The notes beneath the pieces were generated by a model. It saw only the letters and a list, made by a program, of their open reading frames with translations. It was not told the DNA's origin and ran no database searches. Source: an uncultured Asticcacaulis sp. (lineage in GTDB: Bacteria; Pseudomonadota; Alphaproteobacteria; Caulobacterales; Caulobacteraceae). Taken from it: DNA of 19,002 nt. The stretch's first letter is position 1. Each line of letters begins with the position of its first letter. Positions 15,390 through 19,002 of this stretch are shown here, in pieces. A program made the position numbers and the translations under genes. The DNA lies in contig CAMLLA010000024.1 of assembly GCA_946480525.1 (NCBI GenBank), positions 1 to 19,002 on the forward strand, written 5' to 3'.

Positions 15390-16412
15390 ATGATCGATTC
15401 TGTAAATTCCTCCGTCGCTTCGAAATCCCGATCCGGCGCCGCTCCACGGGGGCTTTACCCCGACATCGAGCCTTACGATACCGGACACCTGGCGGTCGGC
15501 GGCAAACACAGGATCTACTACGAACAATGCGGCAATCCGGCCGGCATCCCGGTTGTGGTACTGCATGGCGGCCCCGGCGGCGGCATCTCGGCCAACCTGC
15601 GCTCCTATTTCAATCCCGATGGCTATCGTATCATCCTGTTCGACCAGCGCGGCTGCGGGAAGTCGACCCCACACGCCTCAGAAGACGTGTCGCTGGAAGA
15701 CAATACGACCTGGCATCTGGTCTCCGACATCGAAGCCCTCCGCGAAAAGCTGGGGGTCAGGCAATGGGTGGTGTTCGGCGGGTCGTGGGGTTCGACCCTG
15801 GCCCTGGCCTATGCACTGAAACATACCGACAAGGTGCTGGGTCTGATCCTGCGTGGAATCTTCCTGGTACGCAAATCCGAGCTCGACTGGTTCTATCAGG
15901 AAGGCGCCAGTCACATCTATCCCGACATCTGGGAACGGTTCATCGCGCCTATCCCCGAGGCGGAACGCGGCGATCTGCTGAACGCCTATATCACGCGGCT
16001 GAACGGCAACGACAAGGCGGTGCAGCGCGCATGTGCACTGGCCTGGAGCGGCTGGGAAGGCGACACCCTGTCGATCGAGGGGCCATCGGAGGCCGGGTCC
16101 AAATTCTCGGATCCCGATTTCGCCATCGCCTTTGCCCGCATCGAGTCATGGTATTTCAAGAATGGCGGCTTCTTCGAAACCGACAACTGGATTCTTGAAA
16201 ATATCCGCCGGCTCAAGGACGTGCCGGCCTGGATCATCCAGGGCCGCTACGATGTCGTGACGCCGATGACGACGGCGTGGGAACTGCACAAGGCGTGGCC
16301 CGAGGCGCGGTTCAACCTGGTCAAGAAAGCGGGGCATTCGTCAAGCGACGACGGCATCCTGCACGGCCTGGTCGCCGCGGCCGACGAAGCCCTGGCCTTA
16401 CTCGCAAAATAG
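15390..16412 (+). CDS. pip: prolyl aminopeptidase (proline iminopeptidase, family S33)
   Basis: A 340-residue alpha/beta hydrolase that removes N-terminal proline from peptides. The oxyanion block HGGPGGG (59-65), DQRGCGKS (85-92), nucleophile Ser132 in GGSWGS, Asp288 in GRYD and His316 in GHSS form the complete catalytic set. The GLYPDIEPYDTGHL entry (about 21-34) is typical of the family. I start at ATG 15390; a TTG at 15351 would leave only 14 bases to the divergent MFS start. The Shine-Dalgarno is weak (TAAAG). The protein has no signal peptide, so it is cytoplasmic and fits peptide breakdown. Nothing is missing. Confidence 0.94.
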   Translation: MIDSVNSSVASKSRSGAAPRGLYPDIEPYDTGHLAVGGKHRIYYEQCGNPAGIPVVVLHGGPGGGISANLRSYFNPDGYRIILFDQRGCGKSTPHASEDVSLEDNTTWHLVSDIEALREKLGVRQWVVFGGSWGSTLALAYALKHTDKVLGLILRGIFLVRKSELDWFYQEGASHIYPDIWERFIAPIPEAERGDLLNAYITRLNGNDKAVQRACALAWSGWEGDTLSIEGPSEAGSKFSDPDFAIAFARIESWYFKNGGFFETDNWILENIRRLKDVPAWIIQGRYDVVTPMTTAWELHKAWPEARFNLVKKAGHSSSDDGILHGLVAAADEALALLAK

Positions 16413-16567
16413 TCTTGTCCGCTGAGGGCAAAAAGCCACACACGGTTGACCTTCTCCTGTCCGGCGAACAGCGGTCTTGCCGTATGGTTAATTCTTGTTA
16501 AGGTGTTTCCGAGCGCAGGTATGGCCGGCATTCGGGGCAAACGACGGACGCGCTCGCCGGGGGTTGC

Positions 16568-17908
16568 GTGGGAAGTTTGTTGCCAGAATCGCTGGATGTG
16601 GCGGCGGGGCTTGTCTTCGTCTACCTGTTCATGAGCGTGCTTGCGACCGTGGCGCGCGAAGCCTTCGAAGGCTTCATGAAGCGCCGTTCCCGCAATCTCG
16701 AAAAGGGCCTGATCGAACTTCTGTGCGACCAGCCGTCGGAAAAGCCCAAAGGCAAGGGCAACGGTAAGGCCAAGACCAAGACGATCGAGGGCTATGAAGT
16801 CCTTCAAGCCTTTTACGATCATCCGCTGATTATGTCGCTGTACCGCGGCCGCTACACCATTCCGCCCAAGCGCCATTTCCTGCAGGGGCGGTCGATGCCG
16901 TCCTATGTCCCAAGCTCGCATTTCGCCTATGTCCTGCTCGATATGCTCTCCGAACGTGGCGGCCTGGGGACCGACCAGGGCGTAAACCTCAAAGCGGTGA
17001 TGGACGGGTCACGTCAGCTGGGCAACGCACGGCTGGCCCGCATGGTCCAGTTCGCCGTTTCAAACGCCGGCGGCGACGTCGACAAGGCGCGACAGTTCCT
17101 GGAAAACTGGTTCAACGCCACCATGGACCGCGTCTCGGGCTGGTACCGCCTGGAAACACAGACCTTCCTGTTCTGGGTCAGCCTGGCGGCCTGCGTCATA
17201 TTGAACGTCAATACGGTCGTCATCGCCGACGCGCTCTATCGCAGCCCGACCTTGCGCAAGGGCGTCGAGGTCGCGGCCGAGACCTATTACCAGAAGCACG
17301 CCGCCGGCCAGTTGCAGACCGGTGAACTCCAGACGCTCGGCAACAACCCGCTGAACGAACTGGGCCTGCCTCTCGGCTGGACGCAGCAGACGCGTGACGC
17401 CATGGCGCGGTTGTTCGCCCGCGAAGAAGCCCGCGCCGTCGATCCGGAAGCCGTCGCGCTTCTGACAGTTACGGCCAAGGACAGCCAGAGCTGGACCGGC
17501 CAGGTCGCGGCATCGGTCAACGGCGCCTGGCAGGAGGTCGTCAACTTCTACTACGGCACGCCGGGGCTTGGCGACAACACGCTGTTCAACTTCCTGCCGT
17601 TTGTCTCGCTGATCATGGGCTGGGTGATGACGGCATTCGCCGTCACCCTGGGCGCGCCTTTCTGGTTCGACGTGCTGAGCAAGCTGATGGTCGTGCGTTC
17701 GACCTTCAAGCCGGGCGGCGGCAATAAGCCAGGCACGCAGGATACAGTGTCCGGACTGGCGGCGCTGGCGGCCACCCTGGTTCCGCCACAGCCCGTGGTC
17801 CAGGAAAGCAAGCCGTTCCTGAACTATACGCCCGGCAATACCCAGGCGGCTGTGGTGCTTCAGGACGACCTGCCGGCTGACCCCAACCAGCGCCCGCGCG
17901 ATGCGTGA
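16568..17908 (+). CDS. uncharacterised three-TM membrane protein
   Basis: A 446-residue protein of unknown function. It resembles a widespread but unnamed group of bacterial membrane proteins. Residues 10-28 form a first membrane helix followed by EAFEGFMKRRSRNLEKGL. Residues 81-119 hold FYDHPLIMSLYRG and MPSYVPSSHFAY. A second helix spans about 198-220 and ends in NVNTVVIADALYRSP. The last helix (about 340-362) is followed by LGAPFWFDVLSKLMVVRS (361-378), the best-kept motif of the group. A Lys/Gly-rich insert sits at 59-72, and the C-terminus is proline-rich. The start is a GTG; no ATG is near, and a TTG 9 bases further in is an alternative. It is followed 12 bases later by a murein hydrolase gene, so the two are probably one unit. 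Confidence 0.8.
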   Translation: MGSLLPESLDVAAGLVFVYLFMSVLATVAREAFEGFMKRRSRNLEKGLIELLCDQPSEKPKGKGNGKAKTKTIEGYEVLQAFYDHPLIMSLYRGRYTIPPKRHFLQGRSMPSYVPSSHFAYVLLDMLSERGGLGTDQGVNLKAVMDGSRQLGNARLARMVQFAVSNAGGDVDKARQFLENWFNATMDRVSGWYRLETQTFLFWVSLAACVILNVNTVVIADALYRSPTLRKGVEVAAETYYQKHAAGQLQTGELQTLGNNPLNELGLPLGWTQQTRDAMARLFAREEARAVDPEAVALLTVTAKDSQSWTGQVAASVNGAWQEVVNFYYGTPGLGDNTLFNFLPFVSLIMGWVMTAFAVTLGAPFWFDVLSKLMVVRSTFKPGGGNKPGTQDTVSGLAALAATLVPPQPVVQESKPFLNYTPGNTQAAVVLQDDLPADPNQRPRDA

Positions 17909-17920
17909 CCGGCGTGCGGC

Positions 17921-19002
17921 ATGGCGATTATAACTCCCGAACATCTTCTGGCCCTGGCGCCCACGACCCGGCGGGCGGCGGAATATGCGCCTGCGCTTGA
18001 CGCGGTGCTGGAGCGCGCAGGGATTACGACGCCGTTGCGCGTGGCGCATTTCATGGCCCAGCTTTGCCATGAATCCGGCGGCTTCCGTGCCCTGGTGGAA
18101 AACCTGAACTACCGCCCCGAGACCCTGATGGCCGTGTTCAAAAAACGGGTGCCCTCCATCGAGCAGGCCCAGGCGCTGGTCAATGCCGGCAAGGACGCCA
18201 TCGCTGAACATATCTATGGCGGAAGGCTCGGCAATGTGAACCCGGGGGATGGCGCGCGCTTTATCGGCCGGGGGTTCATCATGGTCACCGGCCGCACCAA
18301 TTATGAACTGTGCGGCGCGCGCATCGGCCAGCCCCTGACCGAACGGCCGGAACTGCTGGAGCAGCCGGCGATCGCCGCCCTGGCGTCCGCGGCGTTCTGG
18401 CAGATGAACAATCTGAACGCTGCCGCCGATGCCGATGATGTCAACCTGGTGACGCGCCTGATCAATGGCGGTGACAATGGTCTGGCGGAACGCAGGGTAC
18501 TGACCGGCAAGGCCAAAGCCATTTATCTGCCTGCCCCTGTGGCCCTGCCGCCAGCCCCCCCGGCAACGCCGACGCCGATCGCCGTGCCCGCCGGGGCCTT
18601 GAGCCGCTATTTCACGCTGGACGAGCTGACCTTTTCCGACACGGCGGTGCGCCAGCAGATCGACAATACGCCTTCGCCGATTATCCTCGAAAAGCTGCGG
18701 GAAACTGCCGCGCAGATGGACGCGGTGCGCGAGCTTCTTGGCCAGCCTGTCACGGTGACCAGCGGCTATCGCAGCCCGGCTCTGAACGCTCTCATCCATG
18801 GCTCGCCGACCAGCGCGCACATGTCGGGCAAGGCGGTCGATTTCGTCAGCCGCAAGTTCGGCACGCCTCTGGACATCTGCCGCAAGATCGCCGCCAGCGA
18901 CATCGCCTTCGACCAGCTGATCCAGGAAGGCACCTGGGTCCACATCTCATTCGATCCGCGTATGCGCCGCGAGGTCAAGACCGCCGACTTTTCGGGTGGG
19001 TC
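17921..19002 (+). CDS. GH19-like lysozyme/chitinase fused to M15 peptidase, partial at window end
   Basis: The reading frame is open from ATG 17921 to the last base, so the C-terminus is missing; 360 residues are visible. Residues 1-200 resemble the GH19 chitinase/lysozyme fold used by endolysins: LCHESGGF (48-55) with likely catalytic Glu51, and GDGARFIGRGFIMVTGRTNY (109-128). A Pro/Ala linker spans about 204-225. Residues 228-352 are an M15-type murein peptidase with SGYRSPALN (281-289) and zinc ligands His300 and Asp307 (SAHMSGKAVDF) and His341 (WVHIS). The enzyme should cut both glycan and peptide bonds of peptidoglycan. No signal peptide or membrane helix is visible, so export is unexplained. 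Phage ancestry is likely. It follows the membrane protein gene by 12 bases. Confidence 0.9.
   Translation, partial: MAIITPEHLLALAPTTRRAAEYAPALDAVLERAGITTPLRVAHFMAQLCHESGGFRALVENLNYRPETLMAVFKKRVPSIEQAQALVNAGKDAIAEHIYGGRLGNVNPGDGARFIGRGFIMVTGRTNYELCGARIGQPLTERPELLEQPAIAALASAAFWQMNNLNAAADADDVNLVTRLINGGDNGLAERRVLTGKAKAIYLPAPVALPPAPPATPTPIAVPAGALSRYFTLDELTFSDTAVRQQIDNTPSPIILEKLRETAAQMDAVRELLGQPVTVTSGYRSPALNALIHGSPTSAHMSGKAVDFVSRKFGTPLDICRKIAASDIAFDQLIQEGTWVHISFDPRMRREVKTADFSGG

Noticed and set aside
16446..16451. TTGACC as a -35 box before the membrane protein gene
   Set aside because: No acceptable -10 hexamer lies 16-18 bases downstream.
17060..18943. 627-codon open frame on the - strand
   Set aside because: It is antisense to the membrane protein and the GH19/M15 enzyme, both supported by clear motifs. 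The translated product is low-complexity and rich in Arg, Gly and His, as shadows usually are.

Overview
The window is GC-rich, almost fully coding, and most likely chromosomal DNA from a stalked alphaproteobacterium of the Caulobacteraceae, with an Asticcacaulis-like organism as best guess. The main pointers are a long TipN-like polarity protein, a Cupin_8/JmjC protein of a type common in Caulobacterales, and mosaic palindromic intergenic repeats. The genus is an inference, not a database match.

Positions 60-6926 hold a histidine operon, all on the + strand: a TrpR/YerC-family regulator, hisG (long form), hisD, a fused hisC-like/hisB gene, hisH, hisA, hisF and a fused hisI-hisE gene. The order G-D-C-B-H-A-F-IE and many signature residues match gammaproteobacterial (E. 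coli / Xanthomonas type) his operons, not the usual alphaproteobacterial ones. The hisC part of the fusion has lost the PLP lysine (Tyr instead) and other key residues. The histidinol-phosphatase half of an E. coli-type HisB is absent. A 131-bp palindromic repeat sits inside the operon before hisH and its end appears to provide the hisH ribosome binding site.

Positions 6982-9983 carry three small DUF805 membrane proteins, a Cupin_8/JmjC-like oxygenase on the - strand, and a 56-residue membrane-anchored protein. The second DUF805 gene is visibly AT-richer than its surroundings. Its stop codon overlaps the stop of the cupin gene within a single TTAA.

Positions 10196-13956 form a two-gene unit: a TipN-like coiled-coil polarity protein and an enolase-superfamily dipeptide epimerase, overlapping by one base. 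A second mosaic palindromic repeat (13964-14111) separates it from a convergent MFS transporter (- strand). That transporter is divergent from a prolyl aminopeptidase gene.

Positions 16568-19002 contain an uncharacterised three-TM membrane protein followed 12 bases later by a GH19-like/M15 murein hydrolase that runs off the window. The right half therefore has a loose peptide and cell-wall theme.

No tRNA, rRNA, CRISPR array or complete insertion sequence was seen. No gene-free stretch exceeds 300 bases. The largest gap, 9984-10195 upstream of the TipN-like gene, shows no convincing element.
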